The position numbers and the translations under genes were made by a program. Positions 41,664 to 50,629 of a DNA stretch of 64,000 nt are shown piece by piece. The first letter of the stretch is position 1, and each line of letters begins with the position of its first letter. The notes beneath the pieces are model-generated. The model saw nothing but the letters and a program-made list of their open reading frames with translations, had not been told where the DNA came from and did no database searches. This stretch comes from Caproicibacter sp047777415. Its GTDB lineage: Bacteria > Bacillota > Clostridia > Oscillospirales > Acutalibacteraceae. The DNA lies in assembly GCA_047777415.1 (NCBI GenBank), contig JBKEEO010000002.1, positions 806,001 through 870,000 of the forward strand, written 5' to 3'.

Positions 41664-43268
41664 TTAGATACTGTTTCCTTGTTGAATCATTTCTGCCGCC
41701 ATTGATTTTACTGCCTCTAGTTGAATTTTCCCGCTTGCAGTAGTCGGAAACGAGTCAAATTTCAACAGGTAAGTGGGTACTTTATATCGAGCTAGTTTCG
41801 ATTTTAAAAAGGTCAGAAGTTCTTCTTTTTGAATGGTACACCCCGGCTTTGGTACGATGCACGCTGCAATTTCTTCTTGCAGCACGTCTGCCGGAACACC
41901 AACTACTTTGACCTGATCCACCCAAGAACACTCTTGAATAACACTTTCTATTTCATTTGGGGAGATATTCTCCCCTCCTCTGATAATCATTTCTTTCAAT
42001 CTTCCGGTCACATGAAGGTCACCATTTTCATCTATGAACCCGATATCTCCCGTTCTAAGCCATCCATCGCTTGTGAATGCTTTTGCTGTGATTTCAGGCA
42101 ATTTGTAATAACCACACATGACATTATAGCCTTGTACTTGAATCTCTCCATTGTGATTCGTTTCAAGCACTTTACCGGAATTAATGTCTGCAATACGCAC
42201 TTTTACATGTTCAATCGGGCTTCCGGCACATTTGCTCTTTCGGTCTATGGAATCGTCCCAATTTGCAATTGTTACGCAGGGAGAAGTTTCTGTCTGTCCA
42301 TAAGAGGGCTGCAAGTGCATGTGTGGGAACCGATCACAAATTTCCAAGTATTCTGCTTGAGAAATAGGTGATCCGGCAATAATTCCTGATTTTAAATTGC
42401 CTGCGTGTCTATGAAGATGTTCCTTTTTTCGGATTAGAGCTAAAAACATGCTGGGAACGCCGTTTAAAATTGTACAACGCCCTTTTTCAAGTTCGTTCCA
42501 AACCGTGCTTGTCTTGAAACGTGGGAGTAAAACCATTTCTGCCCCAGACATTAAACAAGCAAGAATTCCAGCTGTAGTTCCAAAACAATGAAACAATGGA
42601 ACCACAATACACATCTTATCTTCGCACGTCCAATGCATGGCTTCGACCATTGCAAGAGCATTATTCACAAGATTATAATGATTAAGACACACACCTTTAG
42701 CAAATGAACTTGTTCCGGAAGTAAAAATGATACATGCAGTATCTTCCGGAACAACTTCCTTTTGGGCACACTCTAATTCTCTTAATGCATCCGGGGATTT
42801 AACTTTGTCATCAAAATCGGTTTCTTCCATCCATGTTCCGTTTTGTTTCGTATCCATATGTATGAAATGCCTAACGCCCGGCACATTGTCCCGAATCCTT
42901 GCAATGATATCCTCATAATGAACCGTGTTGCAACCGGCATCATAATAAAGCACTTCCACGTCTGCATAATTAAGTACCCGTGCAACTTCCATATCTTTAT
43001 AACATGTGTTGATCAGCACCGGTATTGCTCCAATTTTCGTAAGTGCCAAAAAAGTAAACACCCAATTAGGAGTATTAACACTCCATATTCCTACGTGTGT
43101 TCCCTTTTTAATCCCGTATTGGTTCATCTGTAAAGCAAGGAGGTCGGTAATCTTATTCATTTGTGCATACGTGCAACTCCAGCTGCCCATTGAAATGGCG
43201 GTACTTTCTCCTGACAATATTGCACGTTCTCTTAGGCATTCGCCAATCGTTTTATGGATAAGGTCCAT
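41664..43268 (-). CDS. AMP-forming acyl-CoA synthetase
   Basis: A 534-residue ANL-superfamily ligase. It shows the P-loop-like CIIFTSGTSSFAKGV, SYGQTETSP, GWLRTGDIGFIDENG, the hinge GRLKEMIIRGGENISP and the C-terminal lysine in TTASGKIQ. It makes acyl-CoA from a free acid with ATP and can prime the CoA-transferase cycle or activate the incoming 2-hydroxy or related acid. ATG 43268 follows a GGGGG site; the frame extends 30 codons upstream with no ribosome site. Pathways for leucine or phenylalanine reduction in other clostridia often have only the transferase, so the ligase is a notable extra. Confidence 0.9.
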   Translation of the reverse strand: MDLIHKTIGECLRERAILSGESTAISMGSWSCTYAQMNKITDLLALQMNQYGIKKGTHVGIWSVNTPNWVFTFLALTKIGAIPVLINTCYKDMEVARVLNYADVEVLYYDAGCNTVHYEDIIARIRDNVPGVRHFIHMDTKQNGTWMEETDFDDKVKSPDALRELECAQKEVVPEDTACIIFTSGTSSFAKGVCLNHYNLVNNALAMVEAMHWTCEDKMCIVVPLFHCFGTTAGILACLMSGAEMVLLPRFKTSTVWNELEKGRCTILNGVPSMFLALIRKKEHLHRHAGNLKSGIIAGSPISQAEYLEICDRFPHMHLQPSYGQTETSPCVTIANWDDSIDRKSKCAGSPIEHVKVRIADINSGKVLETNHNGEIQVQGYNVMCGYYKLPEITAKAFTSDGWLRTGDIGFIDENGDLHVTGRLKEMIIRGGENISPNEIESVIQECSWVDQVKVVGVPADVLQEEIAACIVPKPGCTIQKEELLTFLKSKLARYKVPTYLLKFDSFPTTASGKIQLEAVKSMAAEMIQQGNSI

Positions 43269-43358
43269 GATTTTGCCCCCGTTAAATCTTTGGAACAAAG
43301 AGACTGCTGCCAATAGTTTTGTCCCACTGACAACAGTCCTTGATCCGTAAATTACCAT

Positions 43359-44603
43359 TTACTGTGCTTTACTGTTATCCTTCCAAACATACAAAGATCC
43401 TTTATCTAACATTTCCTGGATCTGAGCATCGCTGTAACCAAGTTCCTTTAGAATGTCCGGACCTTGCTCACCAATCATCGGGCCGCGATTGTATGCGGGA
43501 ACTCCCATCTCATGGAACTTAACCGGCAGTCTGACCAGCCTCCTTGTGTTACCATTGGGATATGTCATGTCGTAGAAACAGTTATTTGCCTCAGCTTGTT
43601 TGTCATTTCTGATTTCAATCCAGTTTTGTGCAACAGCAAACGGAATATCCGCCTCTTTCAGGATTGACTTCCATTCTTCAACCGTTTTTTTACTGAACGC
43701 ATCCATAACAATATCGTAAACTTCAGTAGTTAAACCTTTCTCTTGGCAGGTCAAAATTGGGAAATAGTCCTCGTTGTCTACGAGATCTTCTCTGCCAATT
43801 GCCGCCATGAATTTCTTGTAATAAGTATTGTAATCCGGCATGCAGGTTTGAATAAAACGATCGTCCTTTGTTCTCCAAGCCGCATTAAATGGGTTTGCGG
43901 ATTTTCTTACATCAATCGGATACTGCTGTGCAATACCTTCATAGTTGGAAGCCTGAATCATCATACCCATGTTGAAGATAGCACTTTCAAACAGGGATGT
44001 TTCAACCTTTTCACCGACACCTTTTACCTTAGCCTGGTACAGTGCCGCTAAAATACCCGCAGCCAGGTTCATGCCAACATTATGGTCGCCCAGCCCCGGA
44101 ACCACATTCATTGGAACAGAGCCTTTTTGACGAAGGGAATCAAGATACCCGCCCCGTGCAAAAAATGCAGTAAAGTCGAATCCTGGAAGATCCTTATCCG
44201 GTCCATATTCACCGTAACCAGTGCAGATAGCATATACCAGCTTAGGATACCTGGATTTTAAGCTTTCATAATCCAATCCCATCCTCTGCAGAGCCTGAAC
44301 TCTCCAGTTGGTAATAAGAACATCAGCGGTATCAAGCAGTTTATAAAATGCTTCTTTACCTGCCGGATCTTTTAAGTTCAGTGATATGCAGCGCTTATTA
44401 GCGTTTTCAAGTTCCCATGTTGTATTTTCATACATATCAAGCGGTCTGCCTTCGGACGGTGCTGTATATCTCAGCGGATCCCCTTTAGGCGACTCGATTT
44501 TTACGACATCGGCACCAAGATCCGCCATAAACCTACCGGCCGTAGCAGCTGCAATAAAATTTGCAAGTTCAACAACACGAACTCCTTCAAGTGGTTTGCT
44601 CAT
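43359..44603 (-). CDS. Family III (CaiB/BaiF) CoA-transferase of the 2-hydroxyacid pathway
   Basis: A 414-residue transferase resembling HadA/FldA. It moves CoA from the end product (for example acyl- or enoyl-CoA) to the 2-hydroxy acid. Features are VVELANFIAAATAGRFMADLG, VKIESPKGDPLR, the catalytic Asp in LPGFDFTAFF at about residue 143, and GILAALYQAKVKGVGEKVETSLFE. The start has a GGGAGAT site. It lies 38 bases after the transporter gene and 90 before the ligase start. Confidence 0.92.
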   Translation of the reverse strand: MSKPLEGVRVVELANFIAAATAGRFMADLGADVVKIESPKGDPLRYTAPSEGRPLDMYENTTWELENANKRCISLNLKDPAGKEAFYKLLDTADVLITNWRVQALQRMGLDYESLKSRYPKLVYAICTGYGEYGPDKDLPGFDFTAFFARGGYLDSLRQKGSVPMNVVPGLGDHNVGMNLAAGILAALYQAKVKGVGEKVETSLFESAIFNMGMMIQASNYEGIAQQYPIDVRKSANPFNAAWRTKDDRFIQTCMPDYNTYYKKFMAAIGREDLVDNEDYFPILTCQEKGLTTEVYDIVMDAFSKKTVEEWKSILKEADIPFAVAQNWIEIRNDKQAEANNCFYDMTYPNGNTRRLVRLPVKFHEMGVPAYNRGPMIGEQGPDILKELGYSDAQIQEMLDKGSLYVWKDNSKAQ

Positions 44604-44640
44604 AATTAGATATCTCCCTTAAAAGTAAATTGTTCTTTGC

Positions 44641-45807
44641 TTAGTTTTTCTTAAACTCTGAATCAAATTTCCCAAGTTTAGTCATAATCATATGAATAAT
44701 GAACGGAATGACTACAACGAAGATTGTTAGATAACCAAGATAGCCATATCCCGTGCTGACGAGGGGAATGAGACCAAACTGAGCAATGGAGAATGTTAAC
44801 AGAGTGAAAAGAACCGCAACCATAACAGTACGTTTCTTCAGTTTTTGCTGTGAGACTTCTGGAGAAGCATCTTTCTTGTTCATAGCATTCACAAATCTTG
44901 CAATGACACCGGCAATCATATTAACAGCGGTAGATACTGCACCCAAAACAATTAAAATGGAAATGATTGGTGTGAGAACGGAAGCGCCTACGCCCGTTGT
45001 CACCATTAGCAAAGTCGGAACACTTGCAGTTTTTAGATCGGGGTTTTGAATGACAGCAATCAAGCCGATGGTGCACATAAGAATGATTACAGCATTCACA
45101 ATGAAACCGTAGAGCATTGATTTCTTTGCTTCATTTTCGCTATGGAACGGCTCGGCATGCTGCATCAAAAGTCCAAGGGAAGCGAGTTGGAATGCCGCAT
45201 ACAGGAAGCATTTCCAAAGTGCCGGACCTACCGGTGCCGGGGTTGCAGCAAGTTGAGCAATATTTGCGGTGATTGTATCCCACTGAGCAATGATGTTAGG
45301 AATATAAACCATCAGCAAACCTGCTATGATAATAACCGATACAGTGGAAGCTGCTGCTCTGACAAGATTGGAACCAAAAATAGTAAGGAAGAAAATAATT
45401 AAACCAATGATGACAGTGCAAAGAATGTACGGAATGCCTGTAAGGGTATGAAGCGTCGCACCGCCTGTCGCAAAAGCTACCGATGGAGCTAAGCAGATGG
45501 TAAACAGATAAACAAGCTCGTACAGGTTTGATAAAATTGGTCTGGCTTTATCACCAAAATCGCCATAAAATCTGTCTGTAAAAGAGCGATAGTCATAGGT
45601 ATCATGCCTTTTGGCATAGCGCAGTCCATACCACTGAAAAATTGCTCCAAACGCTTGTGCAAGAATTGGTGTAAGAAGCGTCCAAATTCCAAATTTTACG
45701 AAATAAACATACAGTTGAGCACCTGATGCAAAGCCGCCGCCAAATTGAGTAGTAAACCAAACAAACGCTACGCCAATTGCAATTGGCATCTTGTTTTTAT
45801 TAATCAT
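44641..45807 (-). CDS. YkvI-like membrane transporter
   Basis: A 388-residue integral membrane protein with about ten to eleven hydrophobic helices. The first helix contains FVWFTTQFGGGFASGAQL, an unwound glycine-rich stretch typical of APC/LeuT-fold transporters. I place it in the YkvI-type family from overall pattern. Inside the reductive operon between the dehydratase and CoA-transferase genes, it should import the amino or hydroxy acid substrate or export the reduced acid. Start 45807 follows GAGGAGAG; ATG 45837 is an alternative. A 170-base gap separates it from the dehydratase gene. Confidence 0.82.
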   Translation of the reverse strand: MINKNKMPIAIGVAFVWFTTQFGGGFASGAQLYVYFVKFGIWTLLTPILAQAFGAIFQWYGLRYAKRHDTYDYRSFTDRFYGDFGDKARPILSNLYELVYLFTICLAPSVAFATGGATLHTLTGIPYILCTVIIGLIIFFLTIFGSNLVRAAASTVSVIIIAGLLMVYIPNIIAQWDTITANIAQLAATPAPVGPALWKCFLYAAFQLASLGLLMQHAEPFHSENEAKKSMLYGFIVNAVIILMCTIGLIAVIQNPDLKTASVPTLLMVTTGVGASVLTPIISILIVLGAVSTAVNMIAGVIARFVNAMNKKDASPEVSQQKLKKRTVMVAVLFTLLTFSIAQFGLIPLVSTGYGYLGYLTIFVVVIPFIIHMIMTKLGKFDSEFKKN

Positions 45808-46008
45808 AACTGTTTTACTCTCCTCATCATTATTCACTTGTTCTTAATCCGAACGGTATCAATAGCAGTTAAAGCAAAATGTGTGTGACAACAAACAAAT
45901 TTGTACCAAACTGTCAAAGAATGGTTTTATAGCCGCATGTCGCCAACTGGTCCCTATTACTCTTGGGGACTCTTGGCATGATACAATTATTTAGGCTGAC
46001 GCTGTAAT

Positions 46009-47121
46009 TTAAAACATTTCTTTGAATGCCTGAATCATCGTCGCAGCTTGTTCATAATTAACCATTTGACGGTCAACTTCAATATTCAAATGGTTCAGCC
46101 CCTCTGCTTCGCAGGCTCTCTTGATGGGCACATAGTCAAACTCTTCCGGATCGCAAAATTTTGTCATGAGGATAATAACACCTTTTGCATTGTGCTTTTT
46201 CGCAAGATCCATTAAGAAATTGACACGTTTCTTTTCTGGATCGTACAGTAAGGTGCAGTTATCCATATTGGAAAATTTCTGCGCAAGTGCATCCAGCGGA
46301 TTGGGCATATCCGGAATATCGGTACGATATTGTCTTGAATCATGAGCAATATCATCAGCGACAATTTTAATGCCGTTCTTGTCAAAAATTGACAGCAGGT
46401 TGGGCGAATCAGCCATAATACCGCTCACCAGCACCCGAACTTTGTTATCATCCTTTGGCGTCTTTTTCAATTCTTCAATCAGTTGCTTCACCAAAGCCGT
46501 ATGTTCTTCTTTCAGCATAAACCATGCGCTTTTAAAAACATCGTTTCTTTGCGCAGCGGTAATGGTATGTTCTGCTGCAACTTCGGCAAATTCTCTCATT
46601 ACTGCATTATGTTCGTTGTAGATTTTATTGGACTCTGCAAGAGCCAATTCCGAAAATTGAGCACCGGTTGCAATTGTCAGATCATCAATCACTCTTTCAT
46701 ACGCCGCTTTAACAAATTTCACGCCGTAAGCCGGTTTTCTGTTCTGCGGATAAGTCATTGGAATAAAAGGAATATCCTTAACGGCGTATTTCCAGTTTTC
46801 TCCCAAACTTTTAAGCGAATCGCAGAGAGATGGAACAACAAGTGCGGATACTCCGTTGTATGCTCCTTGAATCCCAAGCTCAAGAATGGTCTGCATAATG
46901 GAGCAAATGAAAGCGGGGTAATACTTTTTTGCTTCATTCACTTCCATATCTGCTCCCCAGACACCCATGGGAACCAGCCCCATCGAATGAATAATTTCCT
47001 CCGGGGTATAAACCGGTGCACATGCAACGACTTTTTTGCCCTGAGCCAGATATTTATCAAGCTGCTTTTTGGGAGATGCAGCAATCTCGTGGAATTGGTT
47101 GAGTAATTCCTCTATTGCCAT
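46009..47121 (-). CDS. 2-hydroxyacyl-CoA dehydratase, smaller (beta) subunit
   Basis: A 370-residue iron-sulfur subunit of the HadC/FldC/LcdA type. It carries cluster-ligand cysteine candidates in VVACAPVYTPEEII, FICSIMQT and SLCDSLKSL, and the late MTKFCDPEEFDY motif. With the alpha subunit it removes water from (R)-2-hydroxyacyl-CoA by a ketyl-radical mechanism after one-electron priming from the activator. It starts two bases after the alpha-subunit stop, which ensures matched amounts. The cofactor is oxygen-sensitive, supporting a strict anaerobe. Confidence 0.93.
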   Translation of the reverse strand: MAIEELLNQFHEIAASPKKQLDKYLAQGKKVVACAPVYTPEEIIHSMGLVPMGVWGADMEVNEAKKYYPAFICSIMQTILELGIQGAYNGVSALVVPSLCDSLKSLGENWKYAVKDIPFIPMTYPQNRKPAYGVKFVKAAYERVIDDLTIATGAQFSELALAESNKIYNEHNAVMREFAEVAAEHTITAAQRNDVFKSAWFMLKEEHTALVKQLIEELKKTPKDDNKVRVLVSGIMADSPNLLSIFDKNGIKIVADDIAHDSRQYRTDIPDMPNPLDALAQKFSNMDNCTLLYDPEKKRVNFLMDLAKKHNAKGVIILMTKFCDPEEFDYVPIKRACEAEGLNHLNIEVDRQMVNYEQAATMIQAFKEMF

Positions 47122-47123
47122 TT

Positions 47124-48359
47124 TCAGTGACCTCCTTTGTTTGCTTCCATGATTTCCATTAAGCCCTGGACACGTGTATCGTACTGTGCTTCGGAGAAAT
47201 TTCTGGGATCTGCTTGGTCACCGTCAAAACTGACCACCGGGATTCCACAGGCTTGACCAATCTGCCGGCTCATTTCGGCCATAAAGCTGGACCAAAGTTT
47301 GCATGACCGGTTCGTATGAACCAATAATCCTTCAACATGATTATCTTTGCATAGTTTAATTCTCTTATCTCTGGCCACTTCGAGGTTTATTGCATTCGGA
47401 ACACGTGCGTAAGCGCGGCACATACCGTCAAAATCATCGTAAATAAATCCAAACGCATCGGCATAAATTGTCGTTACCATGTTAATTCCGCGTTTTTTCA
47501 GCCCTTGGGAAGTAACTCTCAGCCAAGGCCAGCAGGCAATTCCCTCAAACATAATCCGGTATTTTTCTTCGCCGCGATAGGTTGAAATTCCCTTTTGATG
47601 GTTTTCCTCATATTCTTTTAAAAGCAACTCCATTGCTTCCGCCGCTTCTTTCTTACCGCGAGCGGTAACCATAACTGCCATGTGGTTGAGAAGGTCAAAA
47701 CCATTAAACGGCGACGGAACATATTTTGCGCAGGAAGTCGCCTTGAGCCATGCTCTGCTGGAGCGACCGGAAATTTCCATGACTTCTTTATACCGTTCAT
47801 CGCTCCACTTTTTGCCTGTGATTTCTTCCAACTGATGAATTGCATCCCAAAACTGAGCTTTTATGTACTCTGTAAAATAATCACGCACTTCATAATCAGG
47901 ATTGAACGGAATATCAATCATGATCATAGGAATGTTGAGTTCTTTGGCTATGTTTTCATACCATTTAATCATGCAATTGCAAATGTTGTTGCAACATAGC
48001 ACAAAATCCGGCAACGGCATATTTTGCTCAGGCGCTTCTTTCAATTTCATATAAGCAAGGGAAACTCTCGCATAAGCGCAGATATCATTCGAATATCCAT
48101 CCCCTTCGCTTTCTTTGCACATCCGTTCGCCGCCGCCCCTTGCAGCAATGGCTGCTGCCTGGTTTTCCGGGTAGCATACAGGAATACCTAATGTTTCCGG
48201 AATTTCAACTGGGAAGTTACTGGCGCACCATCCAATCTTTTCCCCCCTGGCTTTCGCTTCTATGCAATCGCTATACGCTTTTGCAGCTATTTGACCCAAC
48301 TTGTATTTTGCCGAATTGGGATCCGGCGCAGGCCTTTTTTTCTTAACTTCTTCACCCAT
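47124..48359 (-). CDS. 2-hydroxyacyl-CoA dehydratase, larger (alpha) subunit
   Basis: A 411-residue subunit of the HadB/FldB/LcdB type. Key features are GYSNDICAYARVSL, the cysteine motif VLCCNNICNCMIKWYENIA, EGIACWPWLR, HTNRSCKLWSSF and the closing FDGDQADPRNFSEAQ. These include the expected [4Fe-4S] ligand positions. The CNNICNCM form and FNGFDLLNHMA stretch look nearer to lactoyl-CoA dehydratase than to the isocaproyl enzyme as I recall them, but this is not a measured result. Substrate choices include lactoyl-, phenyllactyl- and hydroxyisocaproyl-CoA. Confidence 0.94.
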   Translation of the reverse strand: MGEEVKKKRPAPDPNSAKYKLGQIAAKAYSDCIEAKARGEKIGWCASNFPVEIPETLGIPVCYPENQAAAIAARGGGERMCKESEGDGYSNDICAYARVSLAYMKLKEAPEQNMPLPDFVLCCNNICNCMIKWYENIAKELNIPMIMIDIPFNPDYEVRDYFTEYIKAQFWDAIHQLEEITGKKWSDERYKEVMEISGRSSRAWLKATSCAKYVPSPFNGFDLLNHMAVMVTARGKKEAAEAMELLLKEYEENHQKGISTYRGEEKYRIMFEGIACWPWLRVTSQGLKKRGINMVTTIYADAFGFIYDDFDGMCRAYARVPNAINLEVARDKRIKLCKDNHVEGLLVHTNRSCKLWSSFMAEMSRQIGQACGIPVVSFDGDQADPRNFSEAQYDTRVQGLMEIMEANKGGH

Positions 48360-48373
48360 TATAAGAACCTCCT

Positions 48374-49159
48374 TTAAGAATTGTTGGCTGAAAGTTTGTC
48401 ATAGGCATACAGTGCTGCACCAATTGCACCCATGAGCTGAGCATTTTCGCTATATAAAATTTTTGTACCTAGCTCTTTTGCCATTGCGTTTCTAACGCCA
48501 GCATTTCTTGCGACACCACCACTCATGCAAACCATTTCCTTGATGCCTACTCTTTTTGCCAAAGATGCAACTCGAGACGCCACTGACTGACAAATTCCGG
48601 CAACAAGATCAGGAATTTGAGTGCCTGCCGCAAGCTGAGAAATCACCTCAGATTCCGCAAACACAGTGCAGGTGCTTGAAATGCTAGCGGGATGAGTGGA
48701 TTTAGCAGCTTCAACTGCTAGCTGTGATATATCAAGTTTTAATATATTGGCCATAACATCTAAGAACCGACCTGTACCGGCAGCGCATTTATCGTTCATA
48801 ACGAAATTTACCATGCGCCCATTTTCGTTCAGAGAAAGCACTTTTGCATCCTGTCCACCAATATCAATGACTGTTCGGACATCTTTAAACTCATGGTGAA
48901 CACCAATAGCATGACAAGTAAGTTCACTTACCTGCAGATCCGCTTCTTCATAAGTTTTCCTTCCATAACCGGTTGCAACTGTAAAACTGATATCATCTTT
49001 GCTTACGTTTCCCTTTTGGAATACGTTTTCTATGGCCCGAGAAACGCCATCTGTTCCCACTGTGGCAATTACAATGGAGGAAGATACCAGTTTGCCGCCA
49101 TTTTCCAAAATGACCGCCTTCGCGGTTGTCGAACCAATGTCAATTCCTAACGTGTACAT
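48374..49159 (-). CDS. 2-hydroxyacyl-CoA dehydratase activator (ATPase)
   Basis: A 261-residue ASKHA-fold activator of the HadI/HgdC/FldI type. It hydrolyses ATP to push one electron from ferredoxin onto the dehydratase. ATP-binding motifs are GIDIGSTTAKAVI, VIDIGGQDAKV and CMSGGVARNAGV. The two cysteines that bind the shared [4Fe-4S] cluster between subunits are at residues 125 (KCAAGTGRF) and 164 (SSTCTVFAES). It is the first gene of the operon, preceded by an AAGGAG site, and its upstream region holds the repeats at 49386-49423. Confidence 0.95.
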   Translation of the reverse strand: MYTLGIDIGSTTAKAVILENGGKLVSSSIVIATVGTDGVSRAIENVFQKGNVSKDDISFTVATGYGRKTYEEADLQVSELTCHAIGVHHEFKDVRTVIDIGGQDAKVLSLNENGRMVNFVMNDKCAAGTGRFLDVMANILKLDISQLAVEAAKSTHPASISSTCTVFAESEVISQLAAGTQIPDLVAGICQSVASRVASLAKRVGIKEMVCMSGGVARNAGVRNAMAKELGTKILYSENAQLMGAIGAALYAYDKLSANNS

Positions 49160-49385
49160 AATTAAGAACTCCTTGTTCTGTATGTAATTCTTTTCAGTAG
49201 ATTACGTTGGAGAAAGCATACGTTGTGTACATAGAACTGTTTTATACCCTTTTAAACAAATACAATTGTTCCGAAATCCTCTTTGATGCCGGATATCGTT
49301 ATTTTTATATCGTTATTTTTTTGACATATGAGCGTATGCGCAACACCGGAGAAAGAGTGGATAATAAACATTTGTACTCAAGTTT

Positions 49386-49423
49386 ACTTGTCGACCTGTT
49401 TACTTGTCGACTTGTTGACAAGT
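49386..49423. promoter_or_regulatory. Repeated operator-like sites between activator gene and gntR
   Basis: Two direct copies of ACTTGTCGAC (49386-49395 and 49402-49411), 16 bp apart, and an inverted near-copy GTTGACAAGT (49414-49423). TTGTC-GAC units are of the size and symmetry used by GntR regulators of the FCD group. They lie about 225 bases upstream of the activator gene and 250 upstream of gntR, in a 512-base gap that has no other supported gene. Promoters for the two sides could not be fixed; a possible gntR -10 box TAGAAT lies at about 49631. Confidence 0.6.
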
Positions 49424-49671
49424 TTTTAACATCTTTATTTTACCAACTACTTGGTCGAAAGTAAATAGACATTTTATCTATATTATAATTTCCAAACTGC
49501 ACATATTACACAAATCAAATTGTTTTCATTTTGATTGCGTTGGTGAATATTTGTGTAAATTTAGGTTCTGCTTCTTTTAAGTACAATGAAATCAGCCATT
49601 TCTATTCCCTTTTACCTATTTTTATAGTAAAATAGAATTAAAATTACACACTCAAGAGAAAGGTCACTTTT

Positions 49672-50370
49672 ATGGACGATACAGCAATTCTAAATGGTTT
49701 ACATCCATATACCTCAGACGAGGTATTTGAACAAATCCTCAAGAATATTATTGAATTCAAGCTAAAACCGGGTCAAAGGATCAGCGAAAATGAAATGTCC
49801 GCGAAATTTAATGTTTCCCGTTCTATTATCCGAACTGCTTTTGCCCGACTTCAGCAATTGAAATTTATTGAAGTCTATCCGCAAAGAGGGACTTATATCA
49901 GTCTTATAGATCTCAACGATATTGCTGATCTTCTTTTGCTTCGCACCGCCGTTGAAAAAGAAGTCATTTTCGAGATGTTTCGCTATTTAAAAAAAGAAAC
50001 TAGAATTAATCTCATTAATAAATTGGAAGAAAACATGGCACAACAGGAAAAATGCCGTAACGAGCAAAACTACTATGGAAAATTCCCCTCTTTAGATTCG
50101 TCTTTTCATATGATTATGATTAACAGTGTTGGGAGAAAATCTCTGGTTGAGCGGCTATCAGATGCCATGCTTCATATTGCTAGGTGGAGAAATTTTGACG
50201 TTGAATTTGGAAACAGAATCCCCCAGCTCATTAACGAGCACCGCGCAATCGTTGACGCGCTGAAACGCGATGATATGTTGCTAGCGCAGGACAAACTGGC
50301 AGAACATTTGGAAACAATCTCAGAAATCTCCGATGCTGCTAAAAAGATATATCCCGAATATTTCAAATAG
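49672..50370 (+). CDS. GntR-family (FCD domain) transcriptional regulator
   Basis: A 232-residue regulator with an N-terminal winged helix (about 12-80; RISENEMSAKFNVSRSIIRTAFARL then VYPQRGTYIS) and a C-terminal all-helical FCD domain (about 90-220). Likely metal or acid ligand residues are in DSSFHMIMI and INEHRAIVDAL. It is divergent from the nine-gene reductive operon and is probably its regulator, sensing an organic or hydroxy acid. The start has an AGAAAGG site. An IS256 copy follows 260 bases later. Confidence 0.9.
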   Translation: MDDTAILNGLHPYTSDEVFEQILKNIIEFKLKPGQRISENEMSAKFNVSRSIIRTAFARLQQLKFIEVYPQRGTYISLIDLNDIADLLLLRTAVEKEVIFEMFRYLKKETRINLINKLEENMAQQEKCRNEQNYYGKFPSLDSSFHMIMINSVGRKSLVERLSDAMLHIARWRNFDVEFGNRIPQLINEHRAIVDALKRDDMLLAQDKLAEHLETISEISDAAKKIYPEYFK

Positions 50371-50629
50371 ATTTTGATGAACACATTTCTGCATATGGCG
50401 ATCCATGCTGTTCTCTGCAGACAATGGCTTGGCCGTTTTAAAAAAACAGACCAATGAAACCCAAAAAGATGAATGAGAACAATCATTTATTAACCGAAAG
50501 CATGTGTAAAGGACCTATCTTCGCTCAACGCGTCAGATGGGTTCTTTCGCTAAAAACTCTGAGTATCTCGTAATATTGGGATATACAACTGCAATAGCAT
50601 TATGCGGCTTTATGAGAACAAAAGAAGAA
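50371..50629. other. Gap between gntR and IS256 copy 3
   Basis: Holds one long imperfect inverted repeat AAAGGACCTATCT/AGATGGGTTCTTT (50508-50547) whose stem includes G-U pairs. It may terminate gntR, though no clear T-tract follows. Nothing else is supported. Confidence 0.35.

Noticed and set aside
49386..49423. Reading the TTGTCGAC repeats as a small CRISPR or VNTR
   Set aside because: There are only three short units, one of them inverted, placed between a regulator and its likely target. An operator array fits better.
49207..49464. 85-codon plus-strand open frame in the gntR-activator gap
   Set aside because: It overlaps the repeated operator sites and has no ribosome site. It is better explained as regulatory DNA.
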